Below, piece after piece: positions 1 to 8,102 of a DNA stretch of 64,000 nt (position 1 is the first letter of the stretch; every line of letters starts with the position of its first letter). The notes under the pieces are model-generated. The model did no database searches and had not been told where the DNA came from. It was given only the letters and a program-made list of their open reading frames with translations. This DNA comes from Chryseobacterium sp. G0186 (GTDB lineage: Bacteria > Bacteroidota > Bacteroidia > Flavobacteriales > Weeksellaceae), in assembly GCF_003815675.1 (NCBI RefSeq), contig NZ_CP033918.1, positions 1,984,001-2,048,000 on the forward strand, given 5' to 3'. Both the position numbers and the translations under genes were made by a program.

Positions 1-1690
1 TAAAAGTGGATTTCCCGTAAAATAAGAGTTAATATTGATATACCAACGATACGGATTGATCGCTCGGAATCCAGGTCTGTTGATTCTTTTGGAATAGTTC
101 AGGTTAAATGTATTATTTTCATCACTTTTATAAGCCACATACGCTGTAGGAAAGAATTTCCCATAGCCATTTTCTGTCTGCTGTCCTGAGGTTAGAGAGT
201 TTCCATTGACTGTAGAATATTCATAGCGAAGTCCTGCTTTTGCTGACCATTTTTCATTGAATGATTTTTCAAGGCTGACATAGGCCGCATAGTTTTTCTC
301 GTTATATTCAAACTCATTGCTTTTCAAAGGATCTGTATTATAACTTCCTTTCTCCAGGTTTTGATAAAAAATACTTGAATTATTATCGAAATTAGTGAAC
401 TTCACTCCGGTTTCCATCTTTGCAAACTGATATGGCAGGGTAAGATCTGCCTGACCGGAATAAATTTTATAATCCACCATCGAGGGAGACTTTACCACAG
501 AGCTGTTTCCTGAATTGTCGGTTGTTGTAAAATCAATAACATTCTTCGGAGTATTGGAAAAATAATTTCCTGTAATGTTTAGTTTATTGTCCTGTTTTCC
601 GAATTTAACATCGTAATATGCACTTACCGTCTGCTGTGTAGATTTCCCCCGATGTGCCGCAACGGTAGATAATGTATTGGTATATATTTCATTCTGAAAA
701 TAATCCGAGGTATTTTCTATATCCATATTGGAATGTCCAAATCCATAATCATAGATCAACCCCATATTGGATTTTTTTCCCAGTTGATAATCAATACTTA
801 GATTGGCACCAAGCCCATCTCCAAAATCCCGTCTGTCATCATGGCTTTTAAGTCCCTCTACTCCATTGATCCAGTAATTTTCAAAGGAATATTTTTCGTA
901 CTTATTCTGCCGTAATTTTAATGATGAACGTAGTTTTTCATTCTGATAATTGAGAGTGGCACTGTTTGAAAACGCCGTATAGGTTTGCTGTTGAAGACTT
1001 GTGGTGAAGCTTCCGTTCCATCCAAGATTCTGATTTTTTTTGAGAACAATATTGATCAGTCCGCTGTTTCCCTGGGCTTCATACTTTGCCGGAGGCGTTG
1101 TAATGACTTCAATTTTTTCTATATTTTCTGATCTGAGGCTTTTAAGGTAGGTAACAAGTTCGCTGGCTGACAGATTCAGAATTCTTTCGTTGATCATCAC
1201 TGCCACTCCACTTTTCCCTGCAATTGAAATCCCTGAATTATCATCCACCTTTATTAATGGCGTTGTGGCAAGCGCATCTGCACCATCCATACCCTGTGAT
1301 GCCACAGAGTTCCCCACATTGAAAACCAGTCTGTCGGCCTTTCTTTCAATCAGTTTTTTTCTGACTGTCAGGGTAACTCCCTCAATCTGTTTTTCTTGTT
1401 TCTTCTCGATAAAAAAGTCCTGTTTCAAATCCCCACTTACTGCAATATCCCTATTGAAAACTTCAGTTCCATCCTGTATTAATTTAATATGATAATTCCC
1501 ATTCTCAACAAGTTTCAACGAATAGTTTCCCTTTTCATCCGAAATGGCAGTCTGCTTTTTCTGATTCTTAACCGCTATAATCTCTACATAGGAAACCGTA
1601 CTTCCCGCCTGGGTAATTTTTCCTGTAACAGTCTGAGAAAATACCGCCATGGGCAACAGTATCATCGCTGAAACTAATGTTCGCTTCATT
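1..1690 (-). CDS. Outer-membrane beta-barrel receptor (TonB-receptor-like), 3' end outside window
   Basis: About 563 residues are visible, from an ATG at 1690 to the window edge. The N-terminus is a Sec signal peptide (MKRTLVSAMILLPMAVFSQ), followed by a carboxypeptidase-regulatory-like domain (about residues 20-95), then a plug-like segment with PAKYEAQGNSGLINIVLKK, the typical plug end of the Bacteroidetes OMP_b-brl_3 receptors. The rest is alternating beta-barrel sequence rich in Tyr, Asn and Ser. Family members sit in the outer membrane; the substrate cannot be read from the sequence. There is no SusD partner in view. An IS3-family element starts 47 bp upstream of the start codon, so the native promoter may be displaced. 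Confidence 0.88.
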
Positions 1691-1710
1691 TTCTGGTTGT
1701 TTTTAATAAG

Positions 1711-1725
1711 ACAAACTGGGTTTGT
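1711..1725. promoter_or_regulatory. Perfect 6-3-6 dyad upstream of the receptor
   Basis: ACAAAC-TGG-GTTTGT lies 20 bp before the receptor start codon. A similar dyad, ACAATC-ACT-GATTGT, lies at 2925-2939 just beyond the other end of the IS. They could be operator sites split by the insertion, or chance. Confidence 0.25.
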
Positions 1726-1805
1726 GTTTTATTACATTGTAAACTTCCCTAAAAATGTATCCATTTAAAGATAGAATTTTTACAATAAAAATTTTAAATT
1801 TAAAT

Positions 1806-2072
1806 ATGAAAAAGAGTAAATATTCGGAACTCCAGGTTTTTGGAATCTTAAAAGAACAGGAACAGGGAAAGAGTGTTATTGAAATTTGTCGCAATCATGG
1901 CATTACACAAGGAACTTTCTATCGTTGGAAGAGCAAATATTCGGGTATGGAAAGTTCAGATATTCAAAAGATGCGAGAATTAGAATCTGAAAACTCAAAA
2001 CTTAAGAAACTTTATGCAGAACGCTGTTTAGAGATTGAAGCCTTAAAGGATGTTTTGTCAAAAAAGTGGTAA
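1806..2072 (+). CDS. IS3-family transposase OrfA (HTH)
   Basis: 88 residues. The N-terminal half is a helix-turn-helix of the transposase_8 type (ILKEQEQGKS..EICRNHGITQGTFYRWKSKYSGM), and the C-terminal half is a leucine-zipper-like coiled coil (ELESENSKLKKLYAERCLEIEALKD). I start at the ATG at 1806 rather than an in-frame upstream ATG at 1755, because MKKSKYSE matches the usual family start and the upstream part would begin almost at the inverted repeat. It overlaps orfB by 7 nt, and a programmed -1 shift at 2060-2066 would give the OrfAB transposase. Confidence 0.9.
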   Translation: MKKSKYSELQVFGILKEQEQGKSVIEICRNHGITQGTFYRWKSKYSGMESSDIQKMRELESENSKLKKLYAERCLEIEALKDVLSKKW

Positions 2073-2896
2073 AGCCTTCTGGTTTACGTGAAATTGTCAA
2101 CTTTATCCGTCATACCTACAATTTAAGTGAAAGGAAAAGTTGTTTAGCAATTGGTATCAGCAGGCGTAGTTATCGTTATAAGAGCAAGAAAAATGATGAT
2201 GAATTAATCTTCGTCTTAACGCAAATCTCGGAAGAACATCCTGGTTACGGATTTTGGAAGCTCTATCATAAGATTCGGAATTTAGGCTATGGCTGGAATC
2301 ATAAACGAGTTCACAGGGTTTATGTAGCCTTAAAAATGAGTATCCGCAGAAGGATAAGAAAAAGGTTACCCAGCCGTATTAAAGAGAATATCCAGATTCC
2401 TTTGAGGTCTGATGAATGCTGGAGTATGGATTTTATGAGCGATAGTTTATATGATGGGAGAAGGTTCAGGATATTAAATATTGCTGATGACTATAATCGG
2501 GAATTACTTTCTATGGAAGTTGATACCAGTATTACTTCTGCAAGAGTTGTAAGGGTTTTGGATCAGTTAAAACAGCAGGGGCGGAAACCACAACGAATAC
2601 GGGTAGATAATGGCCCTGAATTTATCTCCAAAACTCTTCAGTTGTGGGCGCAGGAAAATAAGGTGCATATTCAATACATACAGCCAGGAAAGCCAACACA
2701 GAACAGCCTTATTGAAAGGCTGAATAAAAGCTGTAGAGATGAACTTCTTAATATGTATGTTTTTAAGAACTTGCAGGATGCAGAAGAAAAAGCAAATCAA
2801 TGGTGGATAGAATATAATTACAACAGACCACATGAAGCACTAGGAAATATAAGCCCTAAAGAGTATAAGTATAAAATGAAACAATCTATCATTTAG
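2066..2896 (+). CDS. IS3-family transposase OrfB (DDE integrase core)
   Basis: 276 residues of rve-type integrase in the -1 frame relative to orfA. A HTH_21-like region comes first, then the catalytic core: Asp in WSMDFMSD, Asp in RVDNGPEF and Glu in NSLIERLNK, with the second Asp and the Glu in the D-D-35-E arrangement of IS3. The frame opens with GTG at 2066 inside the slippery site, so it is probably made mainly as an OrfAB fusion. No internal stop is present. Confidence 0.9.
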   Translation: MVKPSGLREIVNFIRHTYNLSERKSCLAIGISRRSYRYKSKKNDDELIFVLTQISEEHPGYGFWKLYHKIRNLGYGWNHKRVHRVYVALKMSIRRRIRKRLPSRIKENIQIPLRSDECWSMDFMSDSLYDGRRFRILNIADDYNRELLSMEVDTSITSARVVRVLDQLKQQGRKPQRIRVDNGPEFISKTLQLWAQENKVHIQYIQPGKPTQNSLIERLNKSCRDELLNMYVFKNLQDAEEKANQWWIEYNYNRPHEALGNISPKEYKYKMKQSII

Positions 2897-3002
2897 AATG
2901 GAGACAAAGTTGGGTAGCTTACATACAATCACTGATTGTCTTCTGGATAAATTTAGATAGGTATAGCAACTAATTTATCATAATTTTTTACTTGTAAATA
3001 CT

Positions 3003-3374
3003 TTAAAAATTAGTTGATAATACTTCATCTAGATTTGTTTCATAATCTAAAGTATCTATTTTTAGATTATTCTTTATTATAAGTTTCAACGTCCCTTTGT
3101 TTTTTATAATAGAATCTCCAAGTTGAATTTTATTATTCCATCCCGTATGTGTAGGTAAACTATCATTTCCATATATAATATATGTTGCTCCATGATTAGA
3201 ATAATCTATTGATTTTCTATTAATAATTGATTTTATTGTTTTAGCTTTAATTTTCTTAAATAATAAATTATTTTGATCATTAGCTGGAAACAAATAAAAA
3301 TAGATTTGAATAAATCCAAAAATCAATATAATTCCACAAACTCCAAGAAAATAGTTTTTTTTATAATTCCTCAT
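3003..3374 (-). CDS. Small membrane-anchored protein, candidate immunity partner of CT remnant
   Basis: 123 residues, function unrecognised. One N-terminal membrane segment (YFLGVCGIILIFGFIQIYFYLF) is followed by a short soluble domain, probably periplasmic. It starts in a TAATG overlap with the stop of the Rhs CT fragment at 3374, so the two are translationally coupled. That is the usual toxin-immunity order. The motif NKIQLGDSIIK resembles PYKIGDSVSK in the 11506-11880 protein and DKIKIDDYVSK in the 5414-5818 protein. All three follow the same glycine-rich CT type, so they look like alleles of one immunity family. The gene is very AT-rich by eye. Confidence 0.6.
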   Translation of the reverse strand: MRNYKKNYFLGVCGIILIFGFIQIYFYLFPANDQNNLLFKKIKAKTIKSIINRKSIDYSNHGATYIIYGNDSLPTHTGWNNKIQLGDSIIKNKGTLKLIIKNNLKIDTLDYETNLDEVLSTNF

Positions 3375-3994
3375 TATCGTCCAATTAAAGTAGTTTTAGA
3401 TCTAGTCCACATAGCTCCAGCTTCAGCCCCAATACCAAAACTTCCTGATTTTGTAGTATATCCATTTTTGTTCTTACCCCACTCATTATAATTAAAATTT
3501 TGTGAAGGTGTTAAATTATTCTCATTAGTAGATCCACCAGAAGATACTGATACTGGTCCAAGTCCTACATTATATGAATTTCCATAACCCTCAAAGTCAC
3601 TTACATGAAATTTCTTATTTGTATCTGTTGTAATGATAGGAGTAAAATCAAGACTTAAACCTGCTCCTATTCCTAAATTGCCTCCAATTGAATAATAAAA
3701 TGAAGAATCTCCATATGAATCCTTAACAAATCCAAGTGCTAAATTTAAACCTCCTCCAAGAGCCCAATTTAAAGAAACTTGCGCAGCCATTCCACTAATA
3801 GGTGTTTCTAATGCATTTACTTGAACTCCACCAATATCAGAACTTCCATAAGTACTGCTATTCTCTGCAACATTTGTTACACTTCCATCTGCATTTAAAG
3901 TATGAGTAACTTTTCCATTACTATTTGTAATTTCTCCCGTCTTTCCTACACTATCAACATTCTTATAATTTGCATCTTTTGCTTGAGCTGCTGT
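3374..3994 (-). pseudogene. Rhs C-terminal (CT) fragment truncated by an IS
   Basis: The frame is open from 3994, at the IS boundary, down to the stop at 3374. It encodes the last roughly 205 residues of an Rhs-type protein, homologous to the end of the 11870-15523 protein: a DGSVTNVAENSSTYG spacer, then a glycine-rich domain with HVSDFEGYG, GPVSVSSGG and GYTTKSGSFGIG, ending in MWTRSKTTLIGR. The first part (3812-3994) is identical by eye to 12335-12517. The Rhs core that should precede it is missing, because the element at 3995-5203 joins it directly to unrelated DNA. The only in-frame ATG (3790) is internal, so this is very likely a silent fragment. Confidence 0.8.
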
Positions 3995-3996
3995 TG
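3812..3996. repeat. 185-bp direct repeat, copy 1 (CT spacer)
   Basis: I see no mismatch with 12335-12519 over this stretch. Upstream of it in coding sense the IS begins; downstream of it the two CT domains diverge at once. The identity is far higher than between the following CT domains, which points to recent recombination. Confidence 0.85.
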
Positions 3997-4071
3997 AACA
4001 CTTCCCCCTTTTGGTAGGCTTACCTGTTTTTCAGACAAATTAAAATTATTAAATTTAGTTTGTTAAACCTT

Positions 4072-4338
4072 ATGAAAAAGAGCAAATTTTCGGAACATCA
4101 GATTATCAATATTCTGAAAGAATATGAATCTGGGAAAGCGACAAAAGACATTTGTCGTGAACATGGTATTTCCGCACCTACTTTTTATCAATGGAAACAG
4201 AAGTATGGAGGAATGGATGCCCAGCATCTTAAGGAGCTTAAAGCTTTACAAGAAGAAAATGCTCGACTTAAGCGCATGTTTGCTGACCTGAGCTTGGATC
4301 ATCGTATTTTAAAGGATATCATAGAAAAAAAGCTTTAA
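4072..4338 (+). CDS. IS3-family transposase OrfA (HTH)
   Basis: 88 residues from ATG 4072. There is an in-frame ATG at 4060, but MKKSKFSE is the family start. HTH region: LKEYESGKATKDICREHGIS..TFYQWKQKYGGM. Then a coiled coil, LQEENARLKRMFADLSLD, ending in IEKKL as in IS407-type OrfA proteins. It is clearly related to, but not the same as, the OrfA at 1806-2072, so these are two different ISs. Confidence 0.92.
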   Translation: MKKSKFSEHQIINILKEYESGKATKDICREHGISAPTFYQWKQKYGGMDAQHLKELKALQEENARLKRMFADLSLDHRILKDIIEKKL

Positions 4339-4358
4339 AGCTCTGTGAACGAAAAGAG

Positions 4359-5156
4359 TTGGCCGCGGGAATAATTAGCGAAACAGGAATTAGTGTTCAT
4401 AGGGCTTGTAAGATCGTTTGTATGAGCCGTAGTATGTATTATTATGGGCATAAAAAGGATGACCAAACTGTTATTTCAAAATTACTGGATTTAGCAGCCA
4501 GGTATCCTACAAGGGGATTTGAAACCTATTATGGTAAGATTCGTTTGGAAGGCTTGCTTTGGAACAGAAAAAGAGTACTTCGTGTTTATCGGAATATGAA
4601 CCTGAAGCTAAGAGCTAAACGTAAAGCTCGCATTCCAAGTCGTATAAAAGAGAAATTGATTGTTCCAGACAGAGTTAATGAGACATGGTCAATTGACTTT
4701 ATGAGTAATGCTTTGTCTAATGGCCGGAGATTCAGGGTATTGAATGTCATTGATGATTACAATAGAGAATCATTAATCAATGAAGCTTTCTATTCAATTC
4801 CTGGTATCAGGTTGGTGCAGAAGCTAAAGGAATTAATCAGAGACAGACCTAAGCCCAAACGTATAAGAACTGACAACGGTCCAGAGTTTTTATCCAAGGT
4901 TTTTGTAGAGTTCTGCAAAGTTAATGATATTGAGCTGCAATATATACAACCTGGAAAGCCTGCTCAAAATGCATATATTGAGCGCTTAAATCGTACATTC
5001 AGAGAGGATGTTTTAGATGCTTATCTGTTTGGATCTTTGATGGAAGTAAATGCAATCGCTTATGAGTGGCAGATTGATTATAATAGCAATCACCCACATA
5101 AATCTTTAAATGGACTTAGCCCATGGCTATATGCTAAAGAGTTTTTGATCAATTAA
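4359..5156 (+). CDS. IS3-family transposase OrfB (DDE integrase core)
   Basis: 265 residues are counted from TTG 4359, but the natural product is probably the OrfAB fusion made by the -1 shift at 4326-4332, which enters this frame before 4359. Catalytic residues are visible: Asp in SIDFMSNA, Asp in RTDNGPEF and Glu in AYIERLNR. The frame is intact to the stop 47 bp before the IS end. Confidence 0.92.
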   Translation: MAAGIISETGISVHRACKIVCMSRSMYYYGHKKDDQTVISKLLDLAARYPTRGFETYYGKIRLEGLLWNRKRVLRVYRNMNLKLRAKRKARIPSRIKEKLIVPDRVNETWSIDFMSNALSNGRRFRVLNVIDDYNRESLINEAFYSIPGIRLVQKLKELIRDRPKPKRIRTDNGPEFLSKVFVEFCKVNDIELQYIQPGKPAQNAYIERLNRTFREDVLDAYLFGSLMEVNAIAYEWQIDYNSNHPHKSLNGLSPWLYAKEFLIN

Positions 5157-5203
5157 AGGATATTTTATATTTATCAACTGTTTGGAAAAGGGGGAAGTGT
5201 TCA

Positions 5204-5413
5204 GGTTTTGTATTTTCATCTCAGATAATATTTGGTTTCTATTTTATAGTTAAAATAGAATTCTGTATAACTTTAATTATTAGTAATAAAAGATAGATTA
5301 TACTCGAGAAAATAATAAACATTATGATTCTGGCAGTTCAGTTGCAATACTTCCACAGAAAGAGATAAGTATAGAAAATGATAAAACCAACCTCTGTGGA
5401 TAACTAATATTAT
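5204..5413. other. Non-coding gap between IS and small gene
   Basis: About 210 bp of AT-rich sequence with no gene. It holds an 8-bp-stem palindrome at 5239-5258 (CTATTTTA/TAAAATAG) and a distant TCCACAGA...TCTGTGGA pair near 5350-5400. It does not continue the Rhs gene interrupted on the other side of the IS. Confidence 0.5.
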
Positions 5414-5818
5414 TTATTTGCTTAATTTTTCACACTTACATGGAGATGGAGCACTACCTATTTGTATTGTATCTAAATGTAGATAGTAATTACCTGATTT
5501 ATTTTCAATAAATAATGTTAAGCTATCTTTCTTTTTAGAAACATAATCATCAATTTTAATTTTATCTTTCCATTGGGTAAGAATAGGTAGACATATTTTA
5601 CCAAAATTCATATATGGATACATATGATTGGTAGTATCAGCAACTTCTCCTAAATACTTATATCTATTCATTTCAATTGGCAAGAAATCTCTTAAAAAAA
5701 GTTCTTCATCTGATTTAAAAAAATCAGATATCCCCTTTTTGTCTGAATTAAAATAAAAGAACAACAAGAGAAAACCTGTAAATGAAATTAAAAACATTAT
5801 TTTAATATTCTTTTTCAT
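5414..5818 (-). CDS. Small membrane-anchored protein, candidate immunity partner
   Basis: 134 residues, function unrecognised. An N-terminal membrane segment (IMFLISFTGFLLLFFYF) is followed by a soluble domain that ends in a Cys-containing tail (SPCKCEKLSK). It starts 8 bp after the stop of the degenerate Rhs CT at 5827. The DKIKIDDYVSKKKDSLTLFI stretch aligns with similar stretches in the proteins at 3003-3374 and 11506-11880. It stays open although the adjacent CT is broken, as expected if immunity is kept under selection. Confidence 0.55.
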   Translation of the reverse strand: MKKNIKIMFLISFTGFLLLFFYFNSDKKGISDFFKSDEELFLRDFLPIEMNRYKYLGEVADTTNHMYPYMNFGKICLPILTQWKDKIKIDDYVSKKKDSLTLFIENKSGNYYLHLDTIQIGSAPSPCKCEKLSK

Positions 5819-5826
5819 ATTATTAA

Positions 5827-6095
5827 TTATTTTTTAGGAGATTTAGTCCAAAATGATTTTGTTGTACCATATTGGTATGAACCTCCAAATCCAAAGGGGC
5901 TTACACCAATACCTGTAGTTGTATACCCTGTTGGTCCAGATCAAAAATTCTTTGGATTTAAATCTTTAAAACTAAACTTTTGATTTTCATCTGTACCTCC
6001 ATATGCTCCGTTTAAAAAGAATGCTGATCCAGAATATAAACTAAAAGAAGCCTCTATATAAAATCCTATCTAAGGAAATCCTTGTGCTAGTAAAT
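5827..6095 (-). pseudogene. Degenerate Rhs CT relic with stops and internal deletion
   Basis: On the minus strand the cassette start is recognisable as TAT ATT TAC then TAG where functional copies have CAG (YIYQ becomes YIY-stop), and then a few residues of KDHL-like sequence. The whole remaining Rhs core and most of the CT are missing. The frame continues with a glycine-rich tail (SGSAFFLNGAYGGT..KFSFKDLNPKNF, a TGA stop, then GYTTTGIGVSPFGFGGSYQYG..KSFWTKSPKK) that matches the CT type at 3374 and 11870. At least three in-frame stops make it a pseudogene. Confidence 0.75.
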
Positions 6096-6135
6096 ATATA
6101 TTTTTCTTTGAGTTATAATATTTCAAGCTAAGTAC
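6087..6135. repeat. Conserved cassette leader, copy in relic
   Basis: CTAGTAAATATATATTTTTC followed by TTTGAGTTATAATATTTCAAGCTAA. It resembles the sequences at 9096-9140 and 10707-10755, which precede the other orphan Rhs cassettes at the same distance. It marks a shared cassette boundary. Confidence 0.6.
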
Positions 6136-6169
6136 ACTTAAAAAATAATATGGAATTAAATCCCTTATA

Positions 6170-6206
6170 AAAACGGAAACCCCTCGCAATTTCAAGGAGT
6201 TTCGTT
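6170..6206 (-). terminator. Hairpin downstream of 6239-6481
   Basis: AAACGGAAACCCCT pairs imperfectly with AGGAGTTTCGTTT around a loop, with a T-run on the minus strand. It would end the 7463-6239 cassette transcript. Confidence 0.55.
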
Positions 6207-6238
6207 TATTTACATGATTCTTTCTACATGAATATATT

Positions 6239-6481
6239 TTATAATAACACTTTTTTAATTATTAAAAGTATTATTGTAATTGAATAGAGAATTAATAAAA
6301 CAGAGCTTATTTTAAAGCTTCGATAAAACCAACTTTTATTTATTATTTCAATAACTTTGGGATGATTTTTTGTATATCTTAAATAGTAGTTAACAATTCT
6401 ATTTGGAGAATATATACCTACTATTCCCAAAATTAAAATTAATATCATGAAAATAATTGTTAAAATATAATAAATATCCAT
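6239..6481 (-). CDS. Small two-helix membrane protein, candidate immunity partner
   Basis: 80 residues from ATG 6481. The open frame extends to 6535, but that start would lie inside the preceding Rhs CT. This start leaves 4 bp after the CT stop at 6486. Two hydrophobic helices are visible: IYYILTIIFMILILILGIVGIY at the N-terminus and ISSVLLILYSITIILLIIKKVLL at the C-terminus, with a basic YLRYTKNHPK loop between. I recognise no family. Its position directly after a CT suggests a membrane-embedded immunity protein. Confidence 0.6.
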   Translation of the reverse strand: MDIYYILTIIFMILILILGIVGIYSPNRIVNYYLRYTKNHPKVIEIINKSWFYRSFKISSVLLILYSITIILLIIKKVLL

Positions 6482-6485
6482 ATTA

Positions 6486-7463
6486 TTATTTATTAAGAAT
6501 AAGTTTATCTGGTGTATAATTATATGAAGCTCCAAATTGAGGTGTATAAAAACCTAAACTTGTAGCTGTTCCATTTCCTGGAGAATATGAAACTCCACCT
6601 CCTACTACATTACCACCACCTATACTATATCCGTGACCACTTAAAAAATTATTTAATTGTGGACCTGTAGGTGTTTTTAATTGATTTATCCAATTTCCTG
6701 TTAAACTTCCTGAGAATAATCCAGCTGATTTTCCTACACTTGCTCCAAGTGGAGAGGCATAAACACCAAAATTTCTATCAACAGTCAGAGTCCCATTCCA
6801 ACCAACAAAGGAAGCAGTAAGCGGATTAGGTATTGCAAGACTAACATTTGCTGTATAATAATCAGGAAATCTAAATCCTGGGTTTCCTCCTTGACCTAGT
6901 TCTCCACCATCCGCATTCACAATTGCTTCCCAAGGTTCTCGAGAGGTTATTGTTCTATCAGCAACCGTTGTTACAGAATAACCATTAGTAATTGTTTCAC
7001 CATCTCGAGTGATACTTCCATCACTATTAAGCATGTTCGTATTAGTGACATTTCCAGCACCGTCTTTTTCTATTACAGCGATTTGTTTTCCATCTGCTTT
7101 CTGAGTGAGGTTAGTCTCACCTTTTCTTTCAGCACTGCCGTCATGCCATACAATATTTTTTGTTAAATTATTTTCATACCAATCTTTTCCCTGTCTGCCA
7201 TCGGGATCAATAAACCTCAAAGGATTATTAAATGCATAATTATAAGGACTATGTCTTGTCATCCTTTCCGCCAGCGAATCTACCACACCCCATCTTCCCA
7301 GATCAGGCATATACATCCTCGCTCCATAGTCATACATCCCAGTCTCTTGTAGCTCCTTACCGTTGTACTTGTATTTATAATTTGAGTTCAAAACTAAATT
7401 ATTGTATCCTGCATGTTTCAAGCCAAATGGATAATAATTATTGATGGCTATAGATTCCAGCAC
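6486..7463 (-). CDS. Orphan Rhs core + CT cassette (glycine-rich CT)
   Basis: The Rhs-like frame is open upstream to about 7530 ([16 protein letters not shown]) with no ATG; the first usable codon is a GTG at 7463 that codes for Val in the homologues. The core is divergent ([16 protein letters not shown]), but it ends in the standard [20 protein letters not shown] and [19 protein letters not shown]. The CT, about 230 residues, is rich in Gly, Ser and Asn and ends in [15 protein letters not shown]. There is no signal peptide and no YD-repeat shell, so it is most likely a silent cassette. CT function is unrecognised. The small gene at 6239 follows 4 bp later. Confidence 0.7.
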   Translation of the reverse strand: MLESIAINNYYPFGLKHAGYNNLVLNSNYKYKYNGKELQETGMYDYGARMYMPDLGRWGVVDSLAERMTRHSPYNYAFNNPLRFIDPDGRQGKDWYENNLTKNIVWHDGSAERKGETNLTQKADGKQIAVIEKDGAGNVTNTNMLNSDGSITRDGETITNGYSVTTVADRTITSREPWEAIVNADGGELGQGGNPGFRFPDYYTANVSLAIPNPLTASFVGWNGTLTVDRNFGVYASPLGASVGKSAGLFSGSLTGNWINQLKTPTGPQLNNFLSGHGYSIGGGNVVGGGVSYSPGNGTATSLGFYTPQFGASYNYTPDKLILNK

Positions 7464-7583
7464 TCCAGCATTATTTTTGGCAAACCTTATTCTTATATTT
7501 ACAAGGTGGTCTCTTTGTTGGTAAATATAACTAATTGTTAAAATACTACCACACGAAAGGATTCTTACGGCAGCAATGGGAAT

Positions 7584-8102
7584 TTACTTTTTATACAAAA
7601 CTGCTGGATTATACTTTACTTCTTTTATAATTTTATTTTTAACCGTATCAAAAATAACTTCATCTTGGATATATTCATTTTTTTCATCGTGACCAAATGT
7701 ATATATCGAATACGGAACTCCTGTATTATTATAAAAAATCCATGTTCCTCTTCTTAAATATAAATTTTTACCTTTAAAATAGTCTCCCTCTCCTTCACTT
7801 GCAATCTTTGTATTTTTATGATAAAATTTTGTTGCATAATGATTAGGCTTTTTTATTAAATAAGAATAAGACTGTATTTTTCTGTCAGGATAATATTGGT
7901 ACATTTTAACAATTTCACCATTGTCATAAATTAATTCTGTATTCAATATTCCAGATTCGTACGTTTTTGATGCTGTTATTTTTCCATGATGATATATTAT
8001 TTTTTGTACAAGATTTCCTCGCTTCTTATCTTCTGTAGTGTATTTTTCTTTCTGGCAGGAATTCAGAAAAACAATTAAAATTAATAATATTGATGTCTTC
8101 AT
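7584..8102 (-). CDS. YwqK/MORN-like lipoprotein, candidate immunity partner
   Basis: 172 residues. A lipoprotein signal (ILLILIVFLNSC) puts Cys16 as the probable lipidated residue. The body has repeated Y..G.I......Y..G elements (IIYHHGKI, YESGILNTELIYDNGEI, YKGKN-like), as in MORN/YwqK-type proteins that are often annotated as toxin-antitoxin components. It begins in a TAATG overlap with the stop of the Rhs CT at 8102, so it should be co-translated with that CT. I infer an immunity role from position and family type. Confidence 0.6.
   Translation of the reverse strand: MKTSILLILIVFLNSCQKEKYTTEDKKRGNLVQKIIYHHGKITASKTYESGILNTELIYDNGEIVKMYQYYPDRKIQSYSYLIKKPNHYATKFYHKNTKIASEGEGDYFKGKNLYLRRGTWIFYNNTGVPYSIYTFGHDEKNEYIQDEVIFDTVKNKIIKEVKYNPAVLYKK

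Larger units (their letters stand above)
1738..2923 (+). mobile_element. IS3-family insertion sequence, about 1.19 kb
   Basis: Two overlapping genes (orfA, orfB) are bounded by imperfect terminal inverted repeats: TGTAAACTTCCC at the left (from 1738) and the complement of TGTAAGCTACCC at the right (ending 2923). The ends are TG...CA as usual for IS3. An A_AAA_AAG slippery heptamer at 2060-2066 lies at the orfA/orfB overlap in the correct frame for a -1 shift. I see no clean 3-4 bp target duplication: ACAT occurs at both edges only if the right end is moved in by 3 bp. Both frames are intact, so the element looks potentially active. Confidence 0.9.
3995..5203 (+). mobile_element. IS3-family insertion sequence (IS407-like), about 1.21 kb
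   Basis: Perfect 18-bp terminal inverted repeats TGAACACTTCCCCCTTTT lie at 3995-4012 and, inverted, at 5186-5203. The C-rich end is typical of IS407-group elements; the group is my inference. It holds orfA, orfB and a slippery A_AAA_AAG at 4326-4332 in frame for a -1 shift. The two flanks share no target duplication: the left flank is an Rhs CT fragment, and the right flank does not continue that gene. An adjacent deletion or recombination between IS copies has therefore probably removed the neighbouring sequence. Confidence 0.93.

Noticed and set aside
1738..2923. Target-site duplication for the first IS
   Set aside because: Flanks CAT and TAC do not match; ACAT at both sides would require moving the right end inside the inverted repeat.
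2967..3016. CAACTAATTT...AAATTAGTTG pair near the end of 3003-3374
   Set aside because: One arm lies within the coding end and the loop is about 29 nt; probably chance.
5239..5258. Palindrome CTATTTTA-TAGT-TAAAATAG as a terminator
   Set aside because: All A/T stem with no T-run; too weak.
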